A stretch of DNA of 12,689 bases from Candidatus Latescibacterota bacterium (GTDB lineage Bacteria; JAAXHH01; JABIQT01), in assembly GCA_018667995.1 (NCBI GenBank), contig JABIQT010000489.1, forward strand, positions 1 through 12,689. Direction: 5' to 3'. Below are positions 1 through 7,530 of this stretch, in pieces (the stretch's first letter is position 1; each line of letters opens with the position of its first letter). The notes beneath the pieces are model-generated. The model saw only the letters and a list, made by a program, of their open reading frames with translations, made no database searches and was not told the origin of the DNA. Made by a program: the position numbers and the translations under genes.

Positions 1-642
1 CACAAGGGCTGGTTCCAGGTACAGGATGAGAGCGCGGGGCTTTCCGTCGCTCTGCTTGATCCACAACCCGGAGAAACAGTCGTTGATCTCTGTTGCGCTC
101 CGGGCGGTAAAACAGGCTTTATAGCCGAGTTAATGCAGGATCAGGGCCGGGTTTTGGGTGTGGATCTCGCTCCTGGGAGGTTGAAGAGACTCAAGCAGCA
201 TAGAGAAAGATTGGGGCTCAGTTGCATTATACCAGTGGCAATGGACGGAAGATTGTGTAAATTGCGTCGTCTTGCTGATCGCGTGCTAGTGGACGCACCG
301 TGTTCTGGGCTCGGAACCGTAGCGCGCAGGACTGAATTACGGTGGCGCCGTTCGGTGGAAGATATCGCGACCGCAAGTAAGTTGCAGACCGAATTGCTGG
401 AACACGGATCGACTCTGGTTAAACCAGGCGGGGTGCTTGTTTACAGTACCTGTACCATTGAGCCGGAGGAGAATAGCGAGATTGCCGAGGCCTTTTCTAC
501 ACGTCACCCGGAGTACACCATAGAAGCACCGGAGACAGGTGCCGTAGGGGAATTGGTCGACGGCCGCGGAATGTTGCAGACGCTTCCCTCTGAACACGGG
601 ATCGACGGATCGTTCGCAGTGAAGTTTAGGCGTCAGTTATAG
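1..642 (+). CDS. rsmB: 16S rRNA (cytosine-C5) methyltransferase RsmB, 3' part
   Basis: The reading frame is open from base 1 and stops with TAG at 640-642, giving 213 codons of the C-terminal catalytic domain; the start and the N-terminal NusB-like domain lie outside the window. RsmB methylates C967 of 16S rRNA at carbon 5 with S-adenosylmethionine. Motifs seen in order are GWFQVQDE near the left edge, the SAM-binding loop DLCCAPGGKT (about bases 91-120), motif IV DAPCSG (292-309) with its cysteine at 301-303, and motif VI STCTIEPEEN with the catalytic cysteine codon at 451-453. Both cysteines expected in the RNA m5C methyltransferase family are present, so the enzyme should be active. The C-terminal DGSFAVKFRR matches the usual family ending. 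A related RsmF-type or archaeal-type m5C enzyme is possible, but the Fmu/RsmB-like spacing and ending favour RsmB. In many bacteria this gene sits near fmt, def and priA; only ffh is visible here. Confidence 0.93.
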   Translation, partial: HKGWFQVQDESAGLSVALLDPQPGETVVDLCCAPGGKTGFIAELMQDQGRVLGVDLAPGRLKRLKQHRERLGLSCIIPVAMDGRLCKLRRLADRVLVDAPCSGLGTVARRTELRWRRSVEDIATASKLQTELLEHGSTLVKPGGVLVYSTCTIEPEENSEIAEAFSTRHPEYTIEAPETGAVGELVDGRGMLQTLPSEHGIDGSFAVKFRRQL

Positions 643-734
643 AAAAATCAGATATGGCCCGAAGATGTCATGGGATTTGATCAACGAAGGGCTCGGGCTC
701 TTTGTGCTGATATTGTGTTTTTTGGAGGTGCAGG
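643..734. other. rsmB-ffh intergenic region
   Basis: This 92-base gap holds no gene. An imperfect inverted repeat pairs 656-662 (GGCCCGA) with 693-699 (TCGGGCT), six Watson-Crick pairs plus one G-U, around a 30-base loop. A run of six T (718-723) lies just before the ffh ribosome binding site GGAGGTG (724-730). The loop is too long and the T run too far from the stem for a standard intrinsic terminator. No -35/-10 pair with good spacing stands out, so whether ffh has its own promoter is undecided. Confidence 0.4.
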
Positions 735-2063
735 GTGTTTGAACAGTTAAGCGATCGCATGGATTCGGTCTTGAAACATCTACGCGGTCAGGGAAAACTT
801 ACGGAAAAGAATATCGACGACAGTCTTCGTCAAGTTCGCCGCGCGCTACTAGAAGCGGATGTAAACTTCAAGGTAGCGCGAGAGTTCATCGAGAATGTTA
901 AGGAAAAGGCGCTTGGAAGGGGTGTTCTCAAGAGTCTGACCCCCGGCCAGCAGATGATTGGTGCGGTACATGACGAATTAGTCGAGCTCATGGGAGAGGC
1001 GGCTTCACCGCTGACACTGATGGATACCCCGCCGACTGTTATCATGATGGTCGGTTTGCAGGGATCGGGTAAGACTACCGCTACGGGTAAACTGGCCAGA
1101 ATGTTCAAACAGCAGGGAAGGCAACCTCTGCTGGTGGCAGCAGATGTCTACAGGCCAGCGGCGGTCAAACAGCTCCAAGTTCTGGGTGAGTCACTCGATG
1201 TTCCCGTATTCTCTATTGAAGGCAGTGAAGATCCTATTACGATCTGCTCAGTTGCCTTGCAGAAGGCAAAACAAGCCTATCAGGACATCGTGATTCTCGA
1301 TACGGCAGGCCGGCTACACGTTGATGAAGATATGATGGCGGAACTTCAGAGTATTAAGAAAGCCGTCGGTCCCCATGAGATTCTTCTGGTCGTCGATGGA
1401 ATGACGGGCCAGGATGCTGTCAACGTGGCCGAAACGTTTAATGATCAGTTGGACGTGGACGGCTGCATTCTTACCAAAATGGATGGTGATGCACGAGGTG
1501 GTGCGGCTCTTTCCATAAGATCAGTTACGCAAAAACCTATCAAGTTTATAGGCGTAGGCGAAAAGCTTGATGCGCTGGAGCCTTTCCACCCGGACCGAAT
1601 GGCGTCCCGAATTCTCGGAATGGGTGACGTTGTTTCTTTAGTGGAAAAGGCCCAGGCGTCCATCGACATGGACGAAGCCCTGAAGCTAGAGGAGAAGTTG
1701 CGCAAGGAAACATTTGATTTGGAGGACTTCCGGACGCAGCTCAAACAGGTCAGCAAGATGGGATCCATGGAAGATATCATGGGCATGATTCCTGGTGTCA
1801 ACAAGAATGCGCTTCAAGGTGCAGAGATGGATGAAGGTGCTATGGCCCGGCTTGAAGCGATAATCAGTTCCATGACGCTCAATGAACGCCGGAAACCAAA
1901 TATCATCAACGGTAGTCGCCGGAAACGTATTGCCAGTGGAAGTGGTACCACTGTGCAGGACGTGAACCAGTTGCTGAAGCAGTTTAACATGATGCAAAAG
2001 ATGATGAAGAGAATGGGTAAAATGAACAAACCTGGAAAGCTTGGAAAGATGATGCCTTTTTAA
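735..2063 (+). CDS. ffh: Signal recognition particle GTPase Ffh (SRP54)
   Basis: Ffh binds signal peptides emerging from ribosomes and, with 4.5S/SRP RNA and the receptor FtsY, delivers nascent membrane proteins to the translocon. The 442-residue product matches the usual 440-460. The N domain (about 1-95) begins MFEQLSDRMD, as in the family. The G domain carries the P-loop GLQGSGKTT (107-115), DVYRPAA (137-143), DTAGR (189-193) and TKMD (247-250). The methionine-rich M domain (about 325-442) contains the RNA-binding RRKRIASGSG segment near 393-402 and ends in a Met/Lys-rich tail. The start is GTG at 735, chosen because it gives the conserved N-terminus and lies six bases after GGAGG (724-728). 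All GTPase motifs are intact. The gene precedes rpsP, a common arrangement, and the 106-base gap to it is structured. Confidence 0.98.
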   Translation: MFEQLSDRMDSVLKHLRGQGKLTEKNIDDSLRQVRRALLEADVNFKVAREFIENVKEKALGRGVLKSLTPGQQMIGAVHDELVELMGEAASPLTLMDTPPTVIMMVGLQGSGKTTATGKLARMFKQQGRQPLLVAADVYRPAAVKQLQVLGESLDVPVFSIEGSEDPITICSVALQKAKQAYQDIVILDTAGRLHVDEDMMAELQSIKKAVGPHEILLVVDGMTGQDAVNVAETFNDQLDVDGCILTKMDGDARGGAALSIRSVTQKPIKFIGVGEKLDALEPFHPDRMASRILGMGDVVSLVEKAQASIDMDEALKLEEKLRKETFDLEDFRTQLKQVSKMGSMEDIMGMIPGVNKNALQGAEMDEGAMARLEAIISSMTLNERRKPNIINGSRRKRIASGSGTTVQDVNQLLKQFNMMQKMMKRMGKMNKPGKLGKMMPF

Positions 2064-2119
2064 CCGCTGTTCAGTCCGGGTTGTCCGGACATTTGAACGG
2101 ATGGCGCCTCATGCGCCAT
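2064..2119 (+). other. Two adjacent hairpins between ffh and rpsP
   Basis: The first is an imperfect hairpin at 2064-2100: an inner perfect stem GTCCGG (2074-2079) pairs with CCGGAC (2085-2090) over a 5-base loop, and TTCA (2070-2073) pairs with TGAA (2094-2097) across a 3-base bulge. The second is a perfect 7-bp stem, ATGGCGC (2101-2107) with GCGCCAT (2113-2119), and loop CTCAT. Neither is followed by a T run, so a classical intrinsic terminator is unlikely. They could be an attenuator, an RNA-processing site separating ffh from the ribosomal protein genes, or an mRNA stabiliser. The stems are read directly from the sequence; the function is inferred. Confidence 0.45.
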
Positions 2120-2155
2120 GATTACCTCATCGCACAGTAGTGTGTGATTTATTTC

Positions 2156-2161
2156 AGGAGG
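2156..2161 (+). promoter_or_regulatory. Shine-Dalgarno of rpsP
   Basis: A perfect AGGAGG lies 8 bases before the ATG at 2170. It decides the rpsP start against an in-frame upstream ATG at 2140, which would add ten non-homologous residues and place this site inside the coding region. Confidence 0.85.
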
Positions 2162-2169
2162 AAGTACGT

Positions 2170-2463
2170 ATGCCAGTAGCAATAAGACTCCGAAGGATGG
2201 GAGCTAAGAAGCGTCCGTTTTATCGCATTGTCGTTGTTGATTCACGGCGGAAACGCAGTGGTGGATATATCGATAGTGTCGGTTACTACAATCCAATCGG
2301 GGCACAGAAGGAGCTGAAGATAGATAACGACTTGGCCGTTTCATGGCTGGAGAAGGGCGCACAGCCGACGGAGACCGCAAAAACATTGCTCGCCAATGCC
2401 GGTGTCTATGCACAAATGCGCGGTGAGACAGTTGTCGAAACTGCAGACGCTGAGTCGAAATAG
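2170..2463 (+). CDS. rpsP: 30S ribosomal protein S16 (bS16)
   Basis: This is a structural protein of the small ribosomal subunit, needed for assembly of the 5' domain of 16S rRNA. The 97-residue product begins MPVAIRLRRMGAKKRPFYRI, the hallmark S16 N-terminus, and continues with the conserved VVVDSRRKRSGG and IDSVGYYNP. Its middle SWLEKGAQPTETAKTLL matches the family helix that precedes the variable tail. The length is at the upper side of the normal 80-100, the excess being a short acidic tail ending in DAESK. The start at 2170 follows a perfect Shine-Dalgarno. It heads the conserved rpsP-rimM-trmD-rplS block. The small KH-domain gene (khpA) that sits between rpsP and rimM in many Gram-positive and other bacteria is absent. 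Confidence 0.98.
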   Translation: MPVAIRLRRMGAKKRPFYRIVVVDSRRKRSGGYIDSVGYYNPIGAQKELKIDNDLAVSWLEKGAQPTETAKTLLANAGVYAQMRGETVVETADAESK

Positions 2464-2499
2464 ATAAGTGCATCCAGGGACAGGTTAAATCACTCAACC

Positions 2500-3012
2500 A
2501 TGGATAAAGATTGGGTCGATATTGGCAGAATCCGCAAACCTCACGGACTGCGGGGCAATATGCGTGCGGATCTTCTGACAGACGTTCCAGAGCGCTTCAA
2601 AGATCTGGAGCAGGTTTGGCTGGAATCTGGGAATGGTGAAAGATCGCCATATACCATTGAATCCTGCAAGACTGAGCGCAATGCATTGATGCTGAAATTC
2701 GCTGGAGTCGATACGCCTGAGGCGGCGGATAAACTTCGGGGTGCCTATATACAGGTGCCTGACGACCAGAAAGCTCAGCTGCCAGAGGGCCAGTTTTACG
2801 TGTGCGACCTCATAGGGAGCAAGGTACTCACGGAAGACGGAAGCGAGGTCGGCATGCTCCGAGAGATTCTGCAAATGCCCGCCAACGACATTTTTGTCGT
2901 GGATACGCCCGATGGAGAATCTTTGATTCCGGCTATTCAAGAGGTAATAGTAGAGCTTGACGCCGTTAACCAAAGGGTTGTCATTCGCCCGATGTCGGGC
3001 CTGATCCTGTGA
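2500..3012 (+). CDS. rimM: Ribosome maturation factor RimM
   Basis: RimM binds ribosomal protein S19 on the pre-30S particle and assists maturation of the 3' domain (head) of the small subunit. The 170-residue product has the usual two-part build. The N-terminal barrel starts VDIGRIRKPHGLRGNMR (about 6-22). The C-terminal PRC-barrel starts near LPEGQFYVCDLIG and ends with LIPAIQEVIVELD and the typical GLIL terminus. The length matches the family. The start is ATG at 2500; no convincing Shine-Dalgarno lies at normal distance, the nearest purine-rich stretch (2477-2483) being about 16 bases away, so translation may depend on coupling to rpsP, 36 bases upstream. The stop codon is directly followed by the trmD start region. 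Confidence 0.96.
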   Translation: MDKDWVDIGRIRKPHGLRGNMRADLLTDVPERFKDLEQVWLESGNGERSPYTIESCKTERNALMLKFAGVDTPEAADKLRGAYIQVPDDQKAQLPEGQFYVCDLIGSKVLTEDGSEVGMLREILQMPANDIFVVDTPDGESLIPAIQEVIVELDAVNQRVVIRPMSGLIL

Positions 3013-3024
3013 TTGGATGTTGTG

Positions 3025-3822
3025 ATGCGTTTCGATATTCTGACCGCATTTCCGGATATGTTCACCGGGCCCTTTAATGAAAGTATCATCAAGAGGGCCC
3101 GTGATCGCAAGTTGACCAATATTCATGTGCACGATCTTAGGCAATTCACTACGGACCGGCACAGAACCATCGACGACTACGCTTACGGCGGCGGATCGGG
3201 GATGGTTCTCAAGCCCGAACCGATCTTTGAGGGTGTCCGGTCCATTCAGGCAGGCTACGAATCCGGACAACTGAACCGGATAATACTCATGTCTGCCAGA
3301 GGGCAATCCTTCACTCAGGAAGCCGCAAAGAGTCTGACAAAGACGGACAACCTCTTACTCATCTGTGGGCACTACAAGGGTGTCGATGAGCGTGTTATAG
3401 AGGGTCTTGACGTGGAGGAATGGTGCATTGGAGACTATGTCGTAACGGGCGGCGAGCTACCAGCCATGATCGTTACTGATTCGGTGGTTCGCTTGATACC
3501 AGGTGTCCTGGGAGATTTTGAGTCAGCTGTTGGGGATTCGTTCTATGATGGGTTTCTCGACTGCCCCTATTACACGCGTCCTGAGACATTTGATGGCATG
3601 CAGGTCCCGGATGTGCTTCTGTCCGGGCACCATGGTAACATAGACACGTGGCGGCATGAACAGTCCTTGAAAGCAACTGCAGAGCGTAGGCCTGATCTGC
3701 TCGATAAAGTCACTTTAACTGAAAAAGACAAGCGGATTATATCATCTCTTGAAAGCAGGAAGCAGGAGCTCGCTGGAAGTAATCGGAGTTCAGAAGAATC
3801 GGATAAACCGGCGGAGGAATAG
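3025..3822 (+). CDS. trmD: tRNA (guanine37-N1)-methyltransferase TrmD
   Basis: TrmD makes m1G37 next to the anticodon in tRNAs with G36-G37, preventing +1 frameshifting. It is a SPOUT enzyme with a trefoil knot and works as a dimer. From the ATG at 3025 the product has 265 residues and starts MRFDILTAFPDMF, the typical N-terminus. Visible motifs are YGGGSGM (54-60), the GHYKGVDER loop (115-123), the knot segment IGDYVVTGGELPA (135-147) and the catalytic-type aspartate D152 in VTDSVVRLIPGVLG. The C-terminal domain has YYTRPETF and LSGHHGNIDTWR. An upstream TTG at 3013, directly after the rimM stop, and a GTG at 3022 are alternative starts adding at most four residues. The last 20 or so residues form a Ser/Glu/Lys-rich tail that looks disordered and makes the protein slightly longer than usual. 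Confidence 0.97.
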   Translation: MRFDILTAFPDMFTGPFNESIIKRARDRKLTNIHVHDLRQFTTDRHRTIDDYAYGGGSGMVLKPEPIFEGVRSIQAGYESGQLNRIILMSARGQSFTQEAAKSLTKTDNLLLICGHYKGVDERVIEGLDVEEWCIGDYVVTGGELPAMIVTDSVVRLIPGVLGDFESAVGDSFYDGFLDCPYYTRPETFDGMQVPDVLLSGHHGNIDTWRHEQSLKATAERRPDLLDKVTLTEKDKRIISSLESRKQELAGSNRSSEESDKPAEE

Positions 3823-3842
3823 CGAACTGAGCCTCCGGCCGG
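3808..3842 (+). other. Hairpin across the trmD stop codon
   Basis: CGGAGG (3812-3817) can pair with CCTCCG (3832-3837). The stem extends by CCGG (3808-3811) with CCGG (3839-3842) across one bulged G at 3838. The loop of 14 bases contains the trmD stop codon. No T run follows, so termination is not indicated. The position before rplS suggests a possible role in uncoupling or tuning ribosomal protein L19 expression relative to TrmD, which is inference. Confidence 0.4.
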
Positions 3843-3886
3843 TACCATTCAGGTATAGCGTGATATTACAGAAAGGGATTTAGACC

Positions 3887-4231
3887 ATGAATGTTGTAGA
3901 TGCGATTGGCAATGAGCAGCTTAAAACGGACTTACCGGAATTTGGTCCCGGTGATACGGTGCGTATCGAAGTGCGGGTCCGTGAAGGAGAGAAAGAGCGT
4001 ATTCAGATGTACCAGGGCGTCGTTATTCAGCGATCGGGCGGTGGCATCGCCGAGACCTTTACGGTCCGCAAGATATCACAGGGCATAGGGGTAGAACGTG
4101 TTTTTCCTCTTCACGCTCCTATCGTCGGTGGCATTGACGTTGTACGCCGTGGTAAGGTTCGTCGCGCCAAGATTTACTACATCAGAGGGCTGAAGGGCAA
4201 AGCAGCACGTATCCCCGAGCGGAGAAGTTGA
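3887..4231 (+). CDS. rplS: 50S ribosomal protein L19 (bL19)
   Basis: This is a large-subunit protein located at the interface with the 30S subunit. The 114-residue product has the standard length and the family landmarks [16 protein letters not shown] (about 20-35), [37 protein letters not shown] and the basic C-terminal [23 protein letters not shown]. The ATG at 3887 follows a purine-rich GAAAGGGA (3871-3878) by 8 bases. A 64-base gap with a hairpin separates it from trmD, and its stop codon overlaps the rnhB start by four bases. All expected conserved blocks are present, so nothing suggests divergence. Confidence 0.98.
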   Translation: MNVVDAIGNEQLKTDLPEFGPGDTVRIEVRVREGEKERIQMYQGVVIQRSGGGIAETFTVRKISQGIGVERVFPLHAPIVGGIDVVRRGKVRRAKIYYIRGLKGKAARIPERRS

Positions 4232-4878
4232 GTCGCGCGCTTTCTCTACAGGAAAAAAAGCGACTCAGTGGCATGCTTGAGTTGGAGCAGTCGCTTTGGG
4301 GCAAGGGGGTGTCGCGGGTGGCTGGGATTGACGAGGCCGGTCGTGGCGCTCTGGCCGGACCGGTCGTGGCTGCAGCGGTCATACTCCCTGAATCCAATCT
4401 CCTGATCCGTGGCCTGAATGATTCAAAGAAGCTCTCTCCCGCAGAGCGAGACCGGCTGTTCGCTGTGGTATCATCTGCTGCCTCAGCCGTAGGTGTCGGG
4501 AAGGCGAGTGCTGAGGACATCGACCGGTACAATATCCGGCAGGCGAATCTGAAAGCCATGCGTGCCGCGGTAGATGCCCTTGCAAGAGAGCCCGAACACC
4601 TATTGATCGACGGTATCGACAGGATATCATGGAATGGCCCACAGGATGCCGTAGTCAAAGGTGATTCCAAAAGCCTGTCGGTAGCCGCGGCTTCAATAGT
4701 GGCGAAGGTGACCAGAGATCGAATCATGATAGCCTACGATGCGACTTATCCCGAATACGGCTTCGTCCGACACAAAGGCTATGGTACGCCAGAACACGTG
4801 GAAGCTATTCGGCTCCACGGTAGATGCCCCCTTCATCGGGTCTCATTTCGCCTGAAGAATGAACCGGCGATCACGTGA
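4228..4878 (+). CDS. rnhB: Ribonuclease HII
   Basis: RNase HII cuts RNA in RNA-DNA hybrids and incises at single ribonucleotides misincorporated in DNA, starting ribonucleotide excision repair. The product is 216 residues from a TTG at 4228 that overlaps the rplS stop (TTGA), with GGAG at 4221-4224 close upstream. An ATG at 4273 would give 201 residues but lacks a ribosome binding site, so the coupled TTG is favoured. The metal-binding acidic residues expected for the family are D35 and E36 in GIDEAGRG, D128 in LLIDG and D164 in VAKVTRD. The GRG motif (38-40) that reads the RNA-DNA junction is present, as is the conserved tyrosine region [11 protein letters not shown] (177-187). The link rplS-rnhB-yraN is common in bacteria. 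Confidence 0.96.
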   Translation: MSRALSLQEKKRLSGMLELEQSLWGKGVSRVAGIDEAGRGALAGPVVAAAVILPESNLLIRGLNDSKKLSPAERDRLFAVVSSAASAVGVGKASAEDIDRYNIRQANLKAMRAAVDALAREPEHLLIDGIDRISWNGPQDAVVKGDSKSLSVAAASIVAKVTRDRIMIAYDATYPEYGFVRHKGYGTPEHVEAIRLHGRCPLHRVSFRLKNEPAIT

Positions 4879-4930
4879 AAATCCCTCCTCCTTAACCCCT
4901 GCCCGACCCCAATGTTTGCGGATGGCGCCT

Positions 4931-5305
4931 ATGTCTGAATCCACTCACCTGAGAGGTGCCCGTGGTGAAGAGGAAGCAGCCCGATTCCTCCTCCGCAAAG
5001 GATACATCATACTTCAAAGAAATTACCGTGACAAGGCGAGCCGGACAGAAATCGATCTTGTAGCTCAGCAGGCCAGCTGTGTGGTCTTTGTAGAAGTGAA
5101 GACCGGGGGTGATGGAGCTTTTGGTGCCCCTGAAACGTGGGTCGACGCCCGAAAACAGAAGCGCGTCGCTCAGGCTGCCTCCCAATATATCCATGATAAT
5201 AACTTATATGGCACCGACTGCCGTTTCGACGTGATAGGTATCAAGGTAGAGCGCGGACGATATCTAATCAGGCATCTCGAGCATGCCTTTCGGGAGGCGA
5301 CCTAA
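4931..5305 (+). CDS. yraN: UPF0102 family protein YraN (nuclease-like fold)
   Basis: This is a small protein of the UPF0102/YraN family, which has a predicted PD-(D/E)XK-type nuclease fold but no firmly established function. The family helix LRGARGEEEAARFLLRKGY is followed by ILQRNYR, then the core TEIDLVAQ and VFVEVKT, which supply the acidic and lysine residues of the putative active site. DARKQKRVAQAASQYI is also typical. Three in-frame ATGs are possible: 4859 (148 aa, overlapping rnhB by 20 bases), 4922 (127 aa) and 4931 (124 aa). I prefer 4931 because it gives the family length and has a weak GGATGG-like site about 8 bases upstream, but the choice is uncertain. The stop TAA overlaps the ATG of the next gene. 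Confidence 0.9.
   Translation: MSESTHLRGARGEEEAARFLLRKGYIILQRNYRDKASRTEIDLVAQQASCVVFVEVKTGGDGAFGAPETWVDARKQKRVAQAASQYIHDNNLYGTDCRFDVIGIKVERGRYLIRHLEHAFREAT
5292..5297 (+). promoter_or_regulatory. Shine-Dalgarno of the PHP gene inside yraN
   Basis: GGGAGG lies within the last codons of yraN, 7 bases before an ATG that overlaps the yraN stop as TAATG. This fixes the start of the PHP gene and implies translational coupling to yraN. Confidence 0.75.
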
Positions 5306-6474
5306 TGCGACTGCGAAGTCGATCTATGGCCTTCGGCGCGATTGTTCTGTTCATTCTGATCACTGGGGTCAATGTGGCTCAGGACGGACGGCGTGTTGTT
5401 CTTGCGCCCGAGTCCGACAGGTACTCAGTATATTCGGGGGCGGTCCATGTCCACTCTGTCCATTCAGATGGCAGCGGTACACTGGAAGATATCGGGAAGG
5501 TGGCTGCGGCATCGGAACTGGATTTCGTGCTGTTGACCGATCACAGTACAGTTGCCGGTGCGGCCAGCGGAGGGGAAGGCTACTACGGATCAGCTCTCGT
5601 CATGGTGGGTGAGGAGATAAACACCAGTTACGGCCATATTCTTGCGTTGGGCACGACGCGCCACCTGGAACAAGACGGGCCCGATGGACTTCCTAAGCTC
5701 CTGAATGCGATCGAATCCAACGGAGGGATCAGTGTAGTGGCTCACCCATACGGCCGTCGAGATTGGCAGGACTGGGGCCTTAATGGATTGCAGGGCCTTG
5801 AAGTTTTCAATGCCGATAGTGAATGGCGCGACGACAGTCTCTGGGAGTGGGCCCGGGCGCTGGTTTGGTATCCGATATCCCCGGTCGCAGCGCTAAATGG
5901 CCTTGTTGACTATCCCTCGGAGAGTCTTGCCAGACTCGATCAAATGGCCGCAAGTAGCCATGTGGTCGCAGTGGCCAGTGTCGACGCGCACGCCCGAATT
6001 CCCCTTTGGGGTGATCAGTTCTTGCCGTTCCCTACCTATGGGCGGATGTTTAACTGGTTGCGGACGTACGTGCTGACGGATGAACCGTTGACAGGCAACT
6101 CCGATCACGATAAGCAGTTGATAAATTCAGCTATCGCGCATGGTAGGTCATATAGCGTGGTTGAGGGATATGGCGCCGGTCACGGGTTCTCGTTCGACTA
6201 TGCGGACGATGATACGACAGTAACCATGGGCGGTAGCGCCGTGGCAAAGTCAGACGGACGCGTGACGGTTTCTACCGGTGCCGAAGAGGGAGTATTAATC
6301 CGTTTGATGAAGGGGGGCATTATCGCCGCGGAGTCGCGCTCTGCTGAAGCGACATTCAATGTGGCGAAACCAGGGGTCTATCGCGTAGAGGTGTTTCAGA
6401 TTCGTCGATACCTTCCCTTATTTCAGGTTTCAGAGAGGCCCTGGATTATCTCGAACCCCATATGGCTCAGATAA
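5305..6474 (+). CDS. Exported PHP-domain metallohydrolase (CehA/McbA-like)
   Basis: This 389-residue PHP-superfamily protein is probably a metal-dependent phosphoesterase or hydrolase; its substrate is unknown. The N-terminus has basic residues (MRLRSRS), a hydrophobic stretch at about 8-24 and a V-x-A site before QDG, which looks like a signal peptide or an uncleaved anchor, so the catalytic part should be outside the cytoplasm. PHP motifs are complete: HVH and SDG (H48, H50, D55), TDH (D79, H80), GEE (E103), GHILALG (H111), AHP (H147) and VDAHAR (D227, H229). Residues after about 290 form a separate region, probably a beta-sandwich. The gene is coupled to yraN through TAATG with a strong GGGAGG site, so it is the last gene of the + strand cluster despite having no clear link to translation. 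It could instead be a nuclease or carboxylic-ester hydrolase; the family assignment is firm, the activity is not. Confidence 0.88.
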   Translation: MRLRSRSMAFGAIVLFILITGVNVAQDGRRVVLAPESDRYSVYSGAVHVHSVHSDGSGTLEDIGKVAAASELDFVLLTDHSTVAGAASGGEGYYGSALVMVGEEINTSYGHILALGTTRHLEQDGPDGLPKLLNAIESNGGISVVAHPYGRRDWQDWGLNGLQGLEVFNADSEWRDDSLWEWARALVWYPISPVAALNGLVDYPSESLARLDQMAASSHVVAVASVDAHARIPLWGDQFLPFPTYGRMFNWLRTYVLTDEPLTGNSDHDKQLINSAIAHGRSYSVVEGYGAGHGFSFDYADDDTTVTMGGSAVAKSDGRVTVSTGAEEGVLIRLMKGGIIAAESRSAEATFNVAKPGVYRVEVFQIRRYLPLFQVSERPWIISNPIWLR

Positions 6475-6494
6475 TTCGATCCGAGAGATAGGTC

Positions 6495-7502
6495 TTACAG
6501 CTCAGTGTCAACCCTGGTTATCGCGTAGGATGTACTCTGGCCCGCGAAAATCGGTATCACGTCTCCGTACCTTTCGGGAATGACATCACCACAATTGTCG
6601 AACTCCACTACCTTCTTCGGTGGATTCACTCCGTATATCCGTCGCGCATTATCCGATGTAAAAGCCTGCAGGGCATCCAGTGCATTGTGCTTCGCGAACA
6701 ATTCAACCAATATCTGAAGCGCTACTGGTGCTGTGAAGACGCCTGCGGCACACCCGCAACACTCCTTCTTGTCCCGCGGATGGGGCGCTGAATCACTTCC
6801 AAACATCAACTTTGGATGGGGCGCGAGTGCCGCTGATAATAGTGCATCGCGATCTTCAGGACGCTTGGCGATGGGTTTACAGAATAGGTGGGGATTCATC
6901 AGCCCGCCAGCAATGTCATCCAGAGTGATCATTAGATGCTGAAGGGTAACCGTCGCATAGAGATTATCGTACCGGTCCAGAAGGCGTAGAGCGTCAAGAG
7001 TGGTAATGTGCTCCATCACTATCTTCAGCTTGGAGTACCGGGAAGCGAGTTGCTCATATGTGCTGAGAAACTCCACTTCCCGATCCAGCACAAATCCTTG
7101 TGTTTCGCCATGTACGAGAAGCGGTATCTCCATTTCCTCCATCATCCGCAAAGTGTCCGCCACATCGTCCATGTTTTTAACGCCCTGGTCACTGTGCGTC
7201 GTAATACCGGCAGGATACAGTTTCACCCCAATAATCCTATCGCGCAACTCGGACAGTTCCTCAGAGGTATACGGCCGCATGAAGAGGGTCATGTAAGGTT
7301 CGAAACCTAGTGGTGATGTTGCAGCACGGACCTGACGTTCGTAGGCGTCCAGTCGGTGGACGTCGTCCACTGGCGGGACCAGGTTGGGCATGACTACGCC
7401 ACCAGAAAACGAATGAGCGCTGAGTGGCGCCACGAGATCCAGCATAGCACCTTCACGAAAGTGAAGATGCATGTCGAGAGGCGAATTCAGCTGGAATGAC
7501 AT
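6495..7502 (-). CDS. pyrC: Dihydroorotase, type II (PyrC)
   Basis: This enzyme catalyses the reversible cyclisation of N-carbamoyl-aspartate to dihydroorotate, the third step of pyrimidine synthesis. The 335-residue product has the length and motifs of the E. coli-type (class II) enzyme. These are the metal-binding DMHLHFREG (H12, H14), GVKLYPAG with the lysine that is carbamylated in the family (K94), LVHGE (H131), MEHITT (H165), and GSDSAPH with the catalytic aspartate (D237) and H241. The Cys-rich [13 protein letters not shown] also fits. All active-site residues are present, so it should be a real enzyme and not one of the inactive homologues. It is the last gene of a leftward unit, 28 bases after the dioxygenase gene, with a GGAG about 11 bases upstream. 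A five-residue GDVIP repeat occurs near the C-terminus. No other pyr gene is in the window. Confidence 0.93.
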   Translation of the reverse strand: MSFQLNSPLDMHLHFREGAMLDLVAPLSAHSFSGGVVMPNLVPPVDDVHRLDAYERQVRAATSPLGFEPYMTLFMRPYTSEELSELRDRIIGVKLYPAGITTHSDQGVKNMDDVADTLRMMEEMEIPLLVHGETQGFVLDREVEFLSTYEQLASRYSKLKIVMEHITTLDALRLLDRYDNLYATVTLQHLMITLDDIAGGLMNPHLFCKPIAKRPEDRDALLSAALAPHPKLMFGSDSAPHPRDKKECCGCAAGVFTAPVALQILVELFAKHNALDALQAFTSDNARRIYGVNPPKKVVEFDNCGDVIPERYGDVIPIFAGQSTSYAITRVDTEL

Positions 7503-7530
7503 TGGGAAGTTGGCTCCAGTTATAAGGGTA

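Noticed and set aside
718-723. T6 run before ffh as part of an intrinsic terminator for rsmB
   Set aside because: The only upstream stem has a 30-base loop and ends about 19 bases before the T run, so the geometry is wrong.
2093-2122. Possible promoter TTGAAC-18-CATGAT upstream of rpsP
   Set aside because: Both boxes are weak, they overlap the hairpins, and such matches are expected by chance; not strong enough to list.
2494-3306. Long open frame of 270 codons on the minus strand across rimM and trmD
   Set aside because: It lies entirely antisense to two well-conserved genes, has no family-like motifs and no ribosome binding site; it reflects codon use on the opposite strand.
6440-6497. Possible bidirectional terminator between the convergent PHP and pyrC genes
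   Set aside because: Only short inverted repeats such as ATTATC/GATAAT are present, without a GC-rich stem or T run; not convincing.
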